Below, in pieces: positions 10,600 through 21,689 of a DNA stretch of 64,000 bases. This DNA is from Diabrotica undecimpunctata (taxonomy: Eukaryota > Arthropoda > Insecta > Coleoptera > Chrysomelidae). Both the position numbers and the translations under genes were made by a program. The stretch's first letter is position 1, and every line of letters starts with the position of its first letter. The DNA lies in assembly GCF_040954645.1 (NCBI RefSeq), contig NC_092811.1, forward strand, positions 123,587,411 to 123,651,410. The letters run 5' to 3'. The notes under the pieces were generated by a model that saw only the letters and a program-made list of their open reading frames with translations, was not told where the DNA came from and did not search any database.

Positions 10600-11643
10600 A
10601 GATAAGATTCTGCAGAATTCTATTTCAATAACCAGTTCCAATGATTCAATTGCTTTGCTTCTTTATATAAACACTACATTTAGAACAAATATGAATTTTC
10701 TATTTAGGTTTATTATTTAAATTATTATTACAAAACTAACAAATTTGCCATAACAACGAATAAACTAAAAACAACTCTATCATTGAAATATTTAACAAAT
10801 ATATATTGAGGACGTCCAAGTAACTTTAAGCAGGCTTTCACTGATTAAAAAAAAAGTATAAAAATATTCTTTCTTCTATAAGAAAAGACAATTTTATTTA
10901 TTATAAGTAAAAAAATATCTCTGTTTCGTTAGACTGCGCCAGTTATTCTTAAAAAAAAATTAAGTGTAACAGTTTTCTTGTCGTATGGGATTAAGCCACA
11001 ATAGTTGATGGCATACGAACATAGCAGGTGATATGATATAAGCACGTAAAGGACGTTCACAAATATAGTGCCTTCATTATCCTAACGGACCCTTCAAATG
11101 ATCCTAAGGTAATAAAAATGATCATTCCTTATAAATATTCTATTGTTGAAAATTTCTAAGTTATCAGGACCGAGTGAAATCCTAATTAAATCATTCTGCA
11201 ATTTTTTAAGGTTCTAACTTCTAATAATTTGAACTTGATAAACTATTTAAAATTTATAATCTTCACTACCTGGTTATTAGGGTTAATTCTGGGATTTCAG
11301 GGAATTAATGTTTAAAGGAAAATATTGTTACAATGTGTAGTCTGTGGAATTGTGATAACGATAACACAGATAACTCATGTTAAACCTGCCGTTGAAAATT
11401 TCTATTTAGAAGAGACTGTCCCATCTGTCATTTAATGCAAAAGAAAGAGCTAGTAATTTTTTTTACTTATAAAACTGCAGCTATAGAAGAATAATTAATT
11501 AATGTCCATTCTTATTAAAATCAAATTTTAATTTACAACCATCACAGTTGTATTAATTTATTCCACACTCTATAGCAATTCTTACTTAATTAATAGGCCT
11601 GGTTTGATATGCAGATTCACGTTTTCCATACCTCTCTTTTCTA
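10600..11643. other. AT-rich stretch without recognised genes
   Basis: About 1 kb with homopolymer runs and no ordered coding matches. Confidence 0.4.
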
Positions 11644-11645
11644 TA

Positions 11646-12959
11646 GGGTGATTCATTTAGAAGTACTTTTTTTGATGGGGATTTGATTGGAGATCGTGCA
11701 TGAACACTGTCAAACTGACATTTCGCTTTTGTTCAATATCGTTTGACATTTCATGGTGGAAAGACTTAGCCCGGCACAGGGTCAAGAAATTATTAAGTTT
11801 TATTTTGAAAATGGGAGTTCTGTGAGGAATGTGTTTCGTGCGCTTAGAGCAATTTATGATCCACATAATCGGCTTACCGAACGTACAATTCGCTTTACGA
11901 TTAGTAAGTTCTCAACCCAGTTTTCATTATAGGATAACACGCGACCAAATGGACCACATTCAGCACGTAGCGAAGAAAATATAGCGGCGGTAACGGATAG
12001 TGTACTCGAAAATAATGAAGAATCGATTCGTCGCCGTTCTCAACAGCTTGACTTGTCATATGCAACAACTTAGCGTATTTTACATAAAAATCTTTGTTTA
12101 AAAGCATAGAAAATTCAATTAGTGTAAGAGTTGAAGCCGACCGACCTTCCGAGTCGCCACCGTATCAGTCGATAGGCTCTTGATAAGCTTTCAGAAGATC
12201 CACTGTTTTCGAGAAGAAACATTTTGTTTTCAGATGAGGCCCATTTTTGTCTTAATGGGTACGTTAATAAACAAAATGCCCGCATTTAGGGCGATGAACC
12301 AAAGAGGTTTAAGAATTGCCATTACACCCTGAAAAAACAACTGTTGGATGTGGTTTATCGGCTGGTGGAATTGTTGTTCCATATTTCTTTAAAACAGAGG
12401 CCGGCCAGAATGTTACTGTGAATGGAGACCGAATGGATATCATGTCATGATAACGGACTATTTGATACCTGAAATTGAAGCTCGTGGTCTCGGCGACATT
12501 TGGTTTCAACAAGATGATGCCACTTGATATACAGCTTCACTTGCCGTGGAGCCCCTCCCAGCATGGTGGAGAACGATTCGGTGAACAAATTATTTCACGC
12601 TTTGGACCAGTGAATTGGCCATCTAGATCCTGTGAAATTTCACCTTTAGACTCTTTCTTTTGGGGCTACCCAAAGTCCAAAGTCTACATGAATAAACCAG
12701 ATACAATTGAGGCATTGGAGGCTAATATTACTCGAGTCATTGGTGAAATACCAATCAAAATGCTGGAACGAGTCTTCGAGAATTGGAACTTCAGAATGAA
12801 CCAATTTAATCGTAGTCATGGCCAACATTTAAAAGAAATTATCTTTAAGAAGTATTTGTAAAGAATGGTTCTTTTGTATGATAATAAATATTTTCAAAAA
12901 AAAATTATTTTCTTCATTGTTTTTTCTTGTTCAAAAAAGTACCTCTAAATGAATCACCC
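11646..12959 (+). mobile_element. Mariner-type element (DD41D-like), full length but dead
   Basis: Inverted termini of about 28 bp start GGGTGATTCATTTAGA at 11646 and, reversed, at 12959, with one mismatch. TA dinucleotides sit directly outside (11644-11645 and 12960-12961), as expected for Tc1/mariner insertion. Total length is 1.31 kb, normal for an autonomous mariner. Confidence 0.85.
11753..12861 (+). pseudogene. Mariner transposase pseudogene (DD41D family)
   Basis: The start MVERLSPAQGQEIIKFYF and the helix-turn-helix block (RALRAIYDPHNRLTERTI) are readable. They are followed by DEAHFCLNGYVNKQN (first catalytic D), QQDDAT (second D) and a C-terminal block ISRFGPVNWPSR…SPLDSFFWG (third D). 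Related intact proteins have 41 residues between the second and third D, the rosa-like DD41D arrangement. Several stops and at least three frameshifts are present. The last open piece covers 12475-12861 and ends HLKEIIFKKYL. Confidence 0.8.
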
Positions 12960-13210
12960 TATATATACTTTGCCTAATATAGAGATTTCTTTATTTTAAT
13001 CCTTACTATACTCTCTATAAACTAGCTAATAGTTGTCTTCATAGACAATCAACGTCACGAGAAATATTACTTAGTGAATTTTATTTATTCAATATCTTTT
13101 TCTCCTTCAGTCATTATCTTACAAACATTGATGGAAATTCAGTTTATATAACAATGAAACACTGAAAACTTTTTTTTCAAAACTTCCACAAAATTTATTA
13201 TATCTTGCTT

Positions 13211-13238
13211 AAAACAGCTCTATCACTAGAGCTGTTTT
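13211..13238. repeat. Perfect 11-bp hairpin in the Penelope-like 3' region
   Basis: AAAACAGCTCT (13211-13221) and AGAGCTGTTTT (13228-13238) pair around a 6-nt loop. The hairpin sits where the hammerhead-like stem III lies in the copy at 1211-1251. On the minus strand it is preceded by TTGAGGA, a closer match to the hammerhead core than copy 1. Confidence 0.6.
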
Positions 13239-13707
13239 GGCAGGCTGTCTTCCTCAAGTGGAGGGGAGAACTATTTTTCTCAAGGTCATTCAGAATTATG
13301 TCTGTGTTTTTTAACTTGTTAATTTCCATAGATTTTAATAAAGATAGATTAAGGCCGTTGTTTTGGATGTGAAGGTTTTGAAATTAGTCATTAGAAGAAC
13401 GATTATGATCTAGAAGGTGTAGAATCTGTTTTTCTATTATTGAAAGCCCTTTTATGTTCTGCTATACGTTTGATAAAAGTTCTACCAGTTTGACCGATGT
13501 AAGTTTTTGGCAGTCGCCACATTTAAGTTTGTATACACCACTGTGTAAGTGCTTTTTATTTAGTCTCTTGTTGTTTTTAATATATTTACCTAAGTTGTTG
13601 TTTGTTCTAAAAGCTAGTGTTATTCCTTTCTTTTTGATGTGTTTGGCTATTTTTGTTGTTATTTTGCCTGTATATGTAATCGAGCAGAAGGTACTGGGTT
13701 TTTTCTC

Positions 13708-13892
13708 TTCTTCTTCTTTAAGTGCCATCTCCGCGACGAAGTTTGGCAATCATCATGGCTACTCTGACCTTCAAGGCAGCTGCTCTGAACAATTGCCTTG
13801 AGCTGCAATCAAACCACTCTCTCAGGTTCTTCAACCAGGAAACGCGTCTTCTTCCTACCCTCTACTTTTCCTTGAATTATGAGTCTCAAGAT
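13708..13892 (-). mobile_element. LINE 3' tail inserted in the Penelope-like copy
   Basis: A 5'-truncated LINE C-terminus in minus orientation (antisense of the NHSLRFFNQE region) with a (GAA)n tail at 13708-13720. It is flanked by the 10-bp direct repeat GTTTTTTCTC at 13698-13707 and 13893-13902, which is a single site in the intact relative at 720-729. It belongs to the same family as 2882-3545. Confidence 0.85.
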
Positions 13893-13925
13893 GTTTTTTC
13901 TCTGGTGGTGGAAATACTTACCGCT

Positions 13926-14970
13926 TACCCATAATTATGCAGAAGTTAAGGCACTATATTTGTGAATGTACCTCACAAAGAATGACAAACGATAGACTAC
14001 CAAAATAAATACTGACATGGATATCACACGGAAAGGTAGAGCAAAAAAAGGCTAGAGAGAGGGTGCACAAAAAGAATATACAGGGGGAAAACCTGCAAAA
14101 TAATTTATTATAAGTCGAAAACCATTTTAGAACGTTGTAAAGCAAAATTCTTTTGCTATTCTTACCTACTACAATTCTAGTGTACAAATGAAGACTTTTT
14201 CTTGATTTAATTAAATTTATAGGTAATGTATGCCTTCAAAGTTAGACAAAATTTATTACAGATAAATCAATCGACCACCAGATGAAAGCCTTATCGTATT
14301 TGAACATCCACAAACAATTAAATTTTTTATAAGTACATATAAATGTCTATGTTAACTGAAAATAGACCCTAACCAGATATTGCACTTGCTTTACGTTCAT
14401 AACAAAGCAGTATTTATAATGCTTTTCATATTTATAAGTAAGAATGTCATAGTACGTAATATTCTGTGATTAAATATGTAAAATATTTTACCTGTTATTG
14501 TAAATTGCTCTTAGTAGTACCAAAAATATAAGTGAGAATGTACTAAAACTAAAAAAAACGTGCAGCTCCCTGGTTACAAAAATTTGAGTACGCTATCACT
14601 AAAATGAAACTATTTAATCAAATAAAAACCACAGCTATGAGTGATGTGTTGCAAATACTTTCAAACAAAACATAAATGAGCAAAGATAAAGATATAAACG
14701 CAAGATTATCTTCGTTACGTAATGAGAATTCTTCTAAACGTTACCGTGTATGAAAAGATTCCAGGAAAACGTAGCTCTAAAAGATGAAAAATGTTATAGC
14801 TTTGCACCCTCAAAAAGTATGCTTGTATCTCCCCTTTTGTGGATTGGGCATATGGACGCATTTTTCCAGCCTTGTTTTAATTTCTCAATTTTCCAAATTC
14901 ATTTTATTAGGTGGGATATTCATTTGTCATTCTGTCAATGACAGAACAATTAACATTCATTAATAAAATT
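13926..14970. other. AT-rich stretch without recognised genes
   Basis: Only short frames without domains. Confidence 0.4.
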
Positions 14971-14974
14971 ATAA

Positions 14975-16285
14975 AACAATTAAATACCGGAAGAATGGAA
15001 AACGAGCGAACTAATTCTACTATTCAAAAAAGGAGATAAAAAACAGCCAGAAAACTACAGAGGTATAAACTTGTTAAATACTACGCTCAAACTTACAACT
15101 AAAATTTTACTAAGTGCTAATAAATCAGAGGATAAGTTTAGCAGATGAACAACAGGGTTTTCGTAGTGGAAGATCGTGTACAGACGCAATATTCGTTATA
15201 AAGCAAATTACTGAGAAATCATTAGAGTATAATAGACCAGCGTTTATGTGTCTGATTGACCTAAAGAAAGCGTTTGACAGAGTGAGACTCAAAGATGTAA
15301 TCCATCTTCTGTATAATAGAGAAATTCCCCTGTATAAGTATTGTAAAAACTATCGAAAATATCTACCAAAACAACAAAATGGAAGTCAGAATAGATGGAG
15401 AATTTATAGAACCTATAAAAATAGGCAGCGGAATAAGACAAGGGGATTCATTGAGCCCCATGCTCTTCAATTTGAGTATGGATGAAAGCATCAAAAGCGT
15501 TAAGGCTTTTGATGATTTCATCGCTAACGCGAACAGAATACAGACTGGAAAACAAAGAAATAAAAATACTCTGTTACGAAGACGACGCAATAGTGATAGC
15601 CCAAGATGAAGATAGTCTGCAAAGACTGGTCCACAGATTTAACATAATAGCAAAAGAATTTCATATGGCAATCTCATCTCAGAAAACTAAAACAATAGTA
15701 TCAGCAAAGAACCAACCAGATATAAAATAGAAAGTGATGGCATCAGTATTGAACAAGGAGTGGAAATAAAATACCTTGGAATTACACTGTCCAGCTACGG
15801 AGACCTGGACAAAGATGTGAGAAATCAGGTACAAAAAGCAAATAGACTGGCAGGATGCACTATATGGAGAAACAGACACATTAACACTGAGGAAGTCAAG
15901 AATTTATAAAGTCAGTGTAAGACCAATAATGACATATGCCTCAGAAACAGACCCGACACAGCCAGAACGCAAAGGCTACTGGAAGCGGCAGAGATGAGAG
16001 TACTGAGAAGAATTACAGAAAATACGCTGAGAGATCGAAAGAGAAGTGAAGACATTAAAAGAAAATGTAACGTACAGTATATAAATGAATGGACACAAAA
16101 TACAAAAAAGAATGGAATAACCACATAAGCAAAATGGAAAAGACCTTTCCCGTCAAAATAGCAAGAGATAAGTCACAAATCGGCAGAAGTATCGGACGAC
16201 CGCGCAAAAATGGAGTGAAAACCTTCCATAGACGTATTAATCCGCCAATGAACAAGCAGAATTGCTTATAAAGAGGAAGAAGAAG
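14975..16285 (+). pseudogene. LINE reverse-transcriptase pseudogene with (GAA)n tail
   Basis: Ordered RT blocks: FKKGDKKQPENYRGINLLNT (14990-15090), DEQQGFRSGRSCTDAIFVIK, LIDLKKAFDRV (motif A), GSGIRQGDSLSPMLFNLSMD (motif B) and CYEDDAIVIAQDED (motif C, YEDD in place of YADD). C-terminal blocks follow (YLGITLSSYGDLDK, IYKVSVRPIMTYASE, RVLRRITENTLRDR, GRSIGRPR), then a GGAAGAAGAAGAAGAA tail at 16267-16285. Frameshifts at about 15110, 15340, 15480 and 15730 kill it. Copies at 26990 and 53755 are the same family, and 39640-40910 is the N-terminal half of a related one. Confidence 0.85.
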
Positions 16286-16289
16286 AAGA

Positions 16290-16845
16290 AGGATATTCAT
16301 TGTGTCCATCTTCCTTGAATATTTCTGCTGTTATACCATTTTCTCCTGGACTCTTGTTATTCGTCAGCTGCTTTATTATTTCCTCTATCTTCTGATCTGA
16401 GGGTTCGTTTATTTCGGCCTCATTATTGCTTTGCTCCGGTCCGGTTTGTGATTGTATTTCATTGGTATTTTCCTCTGGGTTTAGCAGTTTCTCAAAATAT
16501 TCTGCCCACCTCTTTAGTTTTCTTGGTAAGTCGCCTATTAGCGTGCTTTCTTTACTTCTGCAGAAGCATGTGATTCCAGGACTCGTAGCTTTATTGACTT
16601 TGACTTTTTGGTAAAAATTCTTACTCTCTTTGTTTATAATTTTCCATATATCTTATAACTTCATTTCCCAGTATTCTTGTTTTTTTTCCGCACGTAGATT
16701 TTGATTTTTTCTTTGCTGTGTCATAACTCTTCCTCGTTTCATTTAGTATATTCATTTGTATTTTATTTTGACTTCCAAATCACTTTTACATTCTGTATCA
16801 AACCAATCTTTACTGTTTGCTTTATATATTCGAACACCAACTCGG
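16290..16845 (-). pseudogene. LINE endonuclease-RT linker fragment
   Basis: The minus strand reads KDWFDTECKSDLEVKIKYK, then YEMKxxDIWKIINKESKNFY, then KRWAEYFEKLLNPEENTNE and NNKSPGENGITAEIFKEDG. This is the order of the region between endonuclease and RT in many LINEs. It abuts the tail of the plus-strand LINE to its left. Confidence 0.7.
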
Positions 16846-17234
16846 AGGAGTCACTCGAAAGAATCAACACATCTAATAAAAACGCTAGGACATAATGTTT
16901 GTGATTCAAAAAGACGCCCAAAGATCTATACGTAGAAAAAGAGCAGTCCGCAATATAGACCAACGATGAGAGTTCAAAGGCAAAGCTGAATATTCCCGCT
17001 CATGTCCCTTCCATGACCATGAGCATGAAAGAAGCTAAAGTGGAAGTTAAGATTAATATGGCCATCGGTGACGGGAAAATAAAAATAACATCAGAGGTTG
17101 GAAAACAGTGAATGCTTTATCTATACAGTGTAAAAACCAACCATATAACGCAGTAATAAATGAATTGTCCTCAAATGAAGACAAGAGAAGCAGTTCGGAA
17201 CCAGACGTTTTTTCTGTTATTAAGGTCAATTTCC
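16846..17234. other. Unassigned sequence between LINE fragments
   Basis: No ordered match was found; probably part of one of the flanking elements. Confidence 0.3.
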
Positions 17235-18000
17235 TCCAGGTTCATGCCCCTATAGGACTGTGTCTGCGTCAGTCTTGTGGGCCATCACTGGATGTGTTCC
17301 GCTGCATGTGTTGGCAATGGAAAGAAAAGAGCTATATGTAAGAAGAGACCTAGAACTTACTATGGCTGAGAGAAGACAGGAAAGGGAAAGATCAATTGAA
17401 AGATGACAAGAAGAATGGAAGAACACGGAGGATGTGGCACAGTGGAAAAGATGCTGATTCTAAACAAAAGAAATTAGGTGGACTGTGGTCATACGTGGTT
17501 ATAGGCGACTGGATTATTTCCTAACGCAGGTACATACAGGACACTCGGACATTGTATAAAATAAGATGGATAGTAGAAAGGATCAGAATGGAAAGTGAGA
17601 CAGGTGTAAATTGTGGTACAGTGAGAAAAATGATTAAAAAAATTATTAAAAATAAAGCAGGTTGGACTAGTGCACACAAATATATCCGTGCAATGATCAT
17701 GAAAAAAAAAACAGAGAGCCAGCTGGATCAAGGGCAAAGGTAAGAAGGAAAGATGCTGTAAGTTGAGGATATACGTTTTGATGAGAAGCGAAAAGTTAGA
17801 CTGTGTGAGTCAGACTACAGGGAAGGACCAAATGCCCGGCTGGGAGTGATGCCGTACTAGGAGCGATGAGGATCTTCCACGCATTACCTGGAAAGGGATT
17901 CCTCAAAAAAACTAATCCTGCACTAAAGTCAGTCAGGCGGCGTACTGGACTGAGATGTCTTTTGAAGATTCCAGACTCCCTTCTATAAAGACGACAAAAA
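17235..18000 (+). pseudogene. R1-like LINE 3' end
   Basis: The plus strand reads RTVSASVLWAITGCVPLHVL, then AMERKELYVRRDLELTMAER, then ERSIER-stop-QEEW (a Trp codon turned to TGA). A shifted frame later reads RIRMESETGVNCGTVRKMI and KYIRAMIMKKKTESQLDQG. This is the region downstream of the RT in R1-clade elements. A 3' untranslated segment follows to the A-rich end near 18000. Confidence 0.65.
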
Positions 18001-18109
18001 AAATGTTATATTTTATAAAAAAGCTTTTTTTCAGCTGAGTGTCACTGTATTTCTGAACTTTGTACTTATCACCATGAACCAAACGGCATTTTACTCTTTA
18101 GATGTCTCT

Positions 18110-18254
18110 CTATGGTCGGTACTACAACCAAAAATATTAATTGTTATTTAAAAAAGTCATAAACAATTAAAAGTGCACAAAAAAGGTCGAAAAATTCAAA
18201 TCCGCCATTTTGTTTTGTTTTAGTGAAAATGTTTGATTGTAGTACCGACCATAG
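18110..18254. repeat. Short inverted repeat, 18-bp perfect arms
   Basis: CTATGGTCGGTACTACAA at 18110-18127 and its reverse complement at 18237-18254 flank about 109 bp of AT-rich DNA. This may be the ends of a small non-autonomous transposon or a hairpin. No flanking duplication was identified. Confidence 0.6.
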
Positions 18255-18574
18255 CCAATTTGACTAGTTTGAGCGTCGTCATTTCGAAATAAAAAACAAT
18301 TAAACAACATTTTTTCAAGTAGTTTAATGTACCTATATACGAGTACTTTAACCTGTAAAACGTTTGATTTTAAAAAAACACGTTTTTTTTTAGGAACCTG
18401 CCTTAACGGTCAAACAAAATAAAGAAAATTAACCTATCTTTTCAATTTTTCATATTAGTTACAAGGATGAAGATATTACAAGAGTTATCAAATTGTATAA
18501 CCCCCATATGTAAATAACAGGTAAAATATTTGCATTCTAATATAAAAATGTACAATTTTAAAAATGGATCACGT

Positions 18575-19595
18575 TTATTTATAAACCCTCTTGCAGATAT
18601 CTAGTTGAGTTATACTATCATCAGTACTAATAGTAACAATACTATCAATGACCTTTTTCTCCTCATCAAAGTCATCATTCTCAAGTGGTCCGATACATTT
18701 GTGTTGTCTTAGCATATGCTTAGTAGTATACTTTTTCTCACAATGAATACAAAAATGCGGTTTATCTCCAGTGTGAATTCTCATGTGCACATTAAGAGCG
18801 GATTTCTGAGTAAATCCTTTAGAACATACTGAGCAAATGTAAGGTCGTTCTTTAGTGTGAACTCTTTTGTGGTCCACTAGTGTTTCGCTTCTAGCGAAAC
18901 ACTTGCTGCAGTAACTGCATTTGTAGGGCTTCTCGCCCGTATGTGTCCGCCTATGGTTGATTAGGTGGCTTTTACTGGAGACGACGACCCCGCAAATGTC
19001 ACAGACTACACTATTGCCAGCATTTCCTTGATGCATCCTCATATGACGATCGTACGACTTGGTGGATAGGACTTTTTTACAAACCATGCAGGTGAACTGA
19101 GGTTTGGTATAGTTAGGGTCGTGTGTCTTGATGTGAAGCTTAAAGTGATTGTTATCTTTAAAAACCTTATTGCAAACTAAACAATTGTATCGTAATCCTT
19201 CATGATCAAACCTAACATGCTTCTCCAACTCACTCTTAGAGTTATAACCTTTTGGACACTGTTCACAGCTAAATTTATACTTATTCAAATGCACATTATC
19301 TATATGCAGCTTCAATCCGTTCTTGTTGAGACACACCTGATCACAATAAAAACATTTACAAGTAAACTTCCGCAAATGTTTAAAATTCTTGTGGTATTCA
19401 AGATTGTACTTCTTATGAAACACTTTAGAGCACAAATTACAGGCAAAAGTTTTATCCTCGTGTGTAATTCTGTGCTTTCGCATATTCGAGCCGGAGGAGA
19501 AAGTCTTTTGGCATATGTCACAGGTTAAGCCATCGTAATCGGCTTGTTGGCACTGCAGCAGAAGTGAGTAGTCTACCAAAGGCTTTTGGTCTAAC
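18575..19595 (-). CDS. C2H2 zinc-finger terminal exon, module 4, ten fingers
   Basis: Acceptor TTTTATTGTAG (AG at 19596-19597), one base G, then LDQKPLVDYSLLLQCQQAD and ten successive C2H2 fingers, starting CDICQKTF and including CNLC, CFYC, CEQC, CLVC, CMVC, CDIC, CSYC, CSVC and CIHC (last zinc ligand H..C). TGEKP-type linkers occur only between the last four fingers, where DNA contact is most likely. The acidic tail NDDFDEEKKVIDSIVTISTD ends at TAA 18575-18577. The hexamer AATAAA on the minus strand (18574-18579) overlaps the stop codon. The open frame continues upstream through intron and a TA repeat; those residues are not coding. It is closely paralogous to 35420-35936 plus 28172-28516 joined. 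Confidence 0.88.
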
Positions 19596-19662
19596 CTACA
19601 ATAAAAGAAAATGTAGCAAATATTAAGAAGAGGTGTGCCTGATCGAATCTGAAATAGAAAAC

Positions 19663-19664
<2 letters not shown>

Positions 19665-19729
<65 letters not shown>
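19665..19729. repeat. (TA)n microsatellite, 65 bp
   Basis: An uninterrupted TA dinucleotide run, 69 nt upstream of the acceptor of the 18575-19595 exon. It replaces part of the normal branch-point region. Confidence 0.97.
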
Positions 19730-19732
<3 letters not shown>

Positions 19733-19929
19733 AAAAGCCACGTAAAAACTTTTGCGTTTCATTATATTTTAATTAATTTATTGATAAAAATTTCCTTAAA
19801 CTAATTAAAAAATATATAAGTATTTCAATAATATAGAAATTCTGGATTTAAAAGCAGTCAGATGCCTGCAATAAATACGAGTATAAGTAATAAATCCATA
19901 ATAATAATAAGTGCTATAAAAGATTTTAT

Positions 19930-20420
19930 ATAAGTACATCCCTAGAACGCTCAACTTGCATTGTTGAAAGCAAAACAGTGATGGAAGTCTGCTTCTGACA
20001 GATTCTCGAGAAACTGTATTGCTTCCGCGGTATATTGACTCAAACTCTCGTTTCACCTTTGGAAATAACAAAGTCGTAAGGGGTCAAGTCAAGCCAGTTG
20101 GGTGGGTCGTCCAATAATTCTCAATTCATTGTGCTCTGAAGTGAGAATTTTTGGCACATTTTGCGCAAAATTTCTGCATTTTCAATAAGCCATGAGAGCC
20201 AAATATTGTATTATTTTCACCTTGGAAAATAACAAGGTCATAAGGGGTCAAATCAAGCGAATTCGGTGGGTCGTCCAATAATTCTCAATTCATTGTGCCC
20301 TAAAGTGAGAATTTTTGACACCATTTTGCACAAAATTTCTGCATGTTCAATAATTCATGAAAAAGCTGATAAGTGTTTTCTTTATTCATTCCTGAGATTT
20401 CGTCAGAAGCCTCAACACTT
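19930..20420 (-). repeat. Tandemly duplicated mariner-like transposase fragment
   Basis: Two copies of a segment of about 163 bp start at roughly 20059 and 20222, sharing TAAGGGGTCAA, GGGTCGTCCAATAATTCTCA and a further 90 bp at high identity. On the minus strand they read through a region resembling the mariner HPPYSPDLAPCDFFLFPK block. The copy nearest 20071 continues into LFPKVKREFESI. The protein is a remnant. Confidence 0.6.
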
Positions 20421-20429
20421 TGACAACGG

Positions 20430-20711
20430 TTTGAGCAGAACAATTATTTAATATCCACAAGGAAACTAAGTTCCTGTAGTTGGCTGTATACCATATATTA
20501 AAAAATTTTTAATAAAATCCTTTATAAAAACCGACTTTAAATAAAAAAAAATATATATATTTAATGGAATAAGTGCCAAAATATTAGGAAGTGGAAACTA
20601 CCCTGCCCATTACTACTGAACTACTGAAAAAAATTACTAGAATAACTTATGACTAAACTGAAAACTCAAATAAGGAGTTATACCAGCCTTTATAGACGTA
20701 TGCTCCAGTCA
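20430..20711. other. AT-rich spacer
   Basis: No gene seen. A faint LINE-like block (ITTELLKKITRI) on the plus strand near 20605 is too weak to call. Confidence 0.3.
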
Positions 20712-21186
20712 TCAGAGACGAAAATGGCAATGAACCTCTAAAAATTATTCGAACAAGCTGAATTTTGCTGAGACTGTCAATTTTGGGATCCCAAAAAAGA
20801 TGTAAAAAAGTTTGCCATTTCTTCCCCCTTAAATCCCCCTAGTAGGAAGAAACATCGATTTACCAAGAATCTGTACGCTGTAGTAAAAAATGTTTCAAAC
20901 AAGAAGCTGCATTCTTCACATTTAAAACACATTTTGGTTTTTGTCGATAGGATATTCTAGTCCAAAGATACTGAATTTTTACCGTCGAGTCGATACAAAT
21001 TTTATATAAAAAAATTTATTTCGCCCGTGTAACACATTCAAAATCGAAGGTCACTTCAAGCGTTTTTTATGAAAGAACGGTTCACTGTACACAAAAAATG
21101 CTAATAAACTTTTTGCATCTTTTTCGCATGATATGCAAAATTCAGCTTGTTCGTATGATTTTTAAAGGTCAAATCTCTGACGACAG
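20712..21186. repeat. Inverted-repeat element of about 475 bp (MITE-like)
   Basis: The left side (about 20714-20768) and the right side (about 21135-21184) are imperfect inverted copies. Both carry the stretch GAACAAGCTGAATTTTGC or its reverse complement and an outer TCAGAGA/TCTCTGA. The interior has no coding potential. The size and termini suggest a non-autonomous DNA transposon, but no flanking duplication was recognised. Confidence 0.5.
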
Positions 21187-21689
21187 TACTATTTACTTAC
21201 TTTTAAATAAAAACTATCGTAAATTGATTTATTTAAAAATAAATAACCGTTATTTCAAATTAAATTACACAGAGAATATCAACAATGGCATTACAGCTTA
21301 GCATACATAAAAGCCCAGGCAGGAGCATTTCCTTTTAAAAGTGATGATTAGAATCGACATGTCTATAAGTTTTCAATTTGCCAGTGGCGTACTATGTTTA
21401 CTGGAATGTGTACAAAAAGCAGAAAGACAATTTGGGATTTCTTTTTTTATTGAAAGCTTACTAATCTTTGTTAAATTGACACCGGAAAGAATAGTAATAT
21501 AAAATGGCTAGTTATGTAATACGTATTTTTGTTCTCATTGCGGGTTAAAAATTTGTATGTTCTAATTTTTTTATACTTTTTTATTTTTTTGTCACTTTTA
21601 CCAGTCTGCATTAAAAAAAAAACATTAAAATTTGACCCACTGAGTAAACAAAGAATTGTATATTTTTAGGAGCGTGTCCTTTTGGTAAA

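Larger units (their letters stand above)
13148..13925 (-). mobile_element. Second Penelope-like fragment
   Basis: This is homologous to the left arm at 117-775. It starts with AACAATGAAACACTGAAAAC and contains, on the minus strand, the GIY-YIG coding block (HSGVYKLKCGDCQKL; the YIG frame is shifted by a missing base near 13510). It continues through the linker IAKHIKKKGITLAFR. It is interrupted at 13708-13892 by a LINE tail and resumes at 13903-13925 (TCTGGTGGTGGAAATAC matches 730-746). The RT is missing. Confidence 0.8.

Noticed and set aside
18575..19762. Taking the whole open frame to 19762 as the zinc-finger protein, with a (Ile-Tyr)n stretch near its start
   Set aside because: The Ile-Tyr run is translation of the TA microsatellite and lies upstream of a good acceptor at 19596-19597. 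It is intron.
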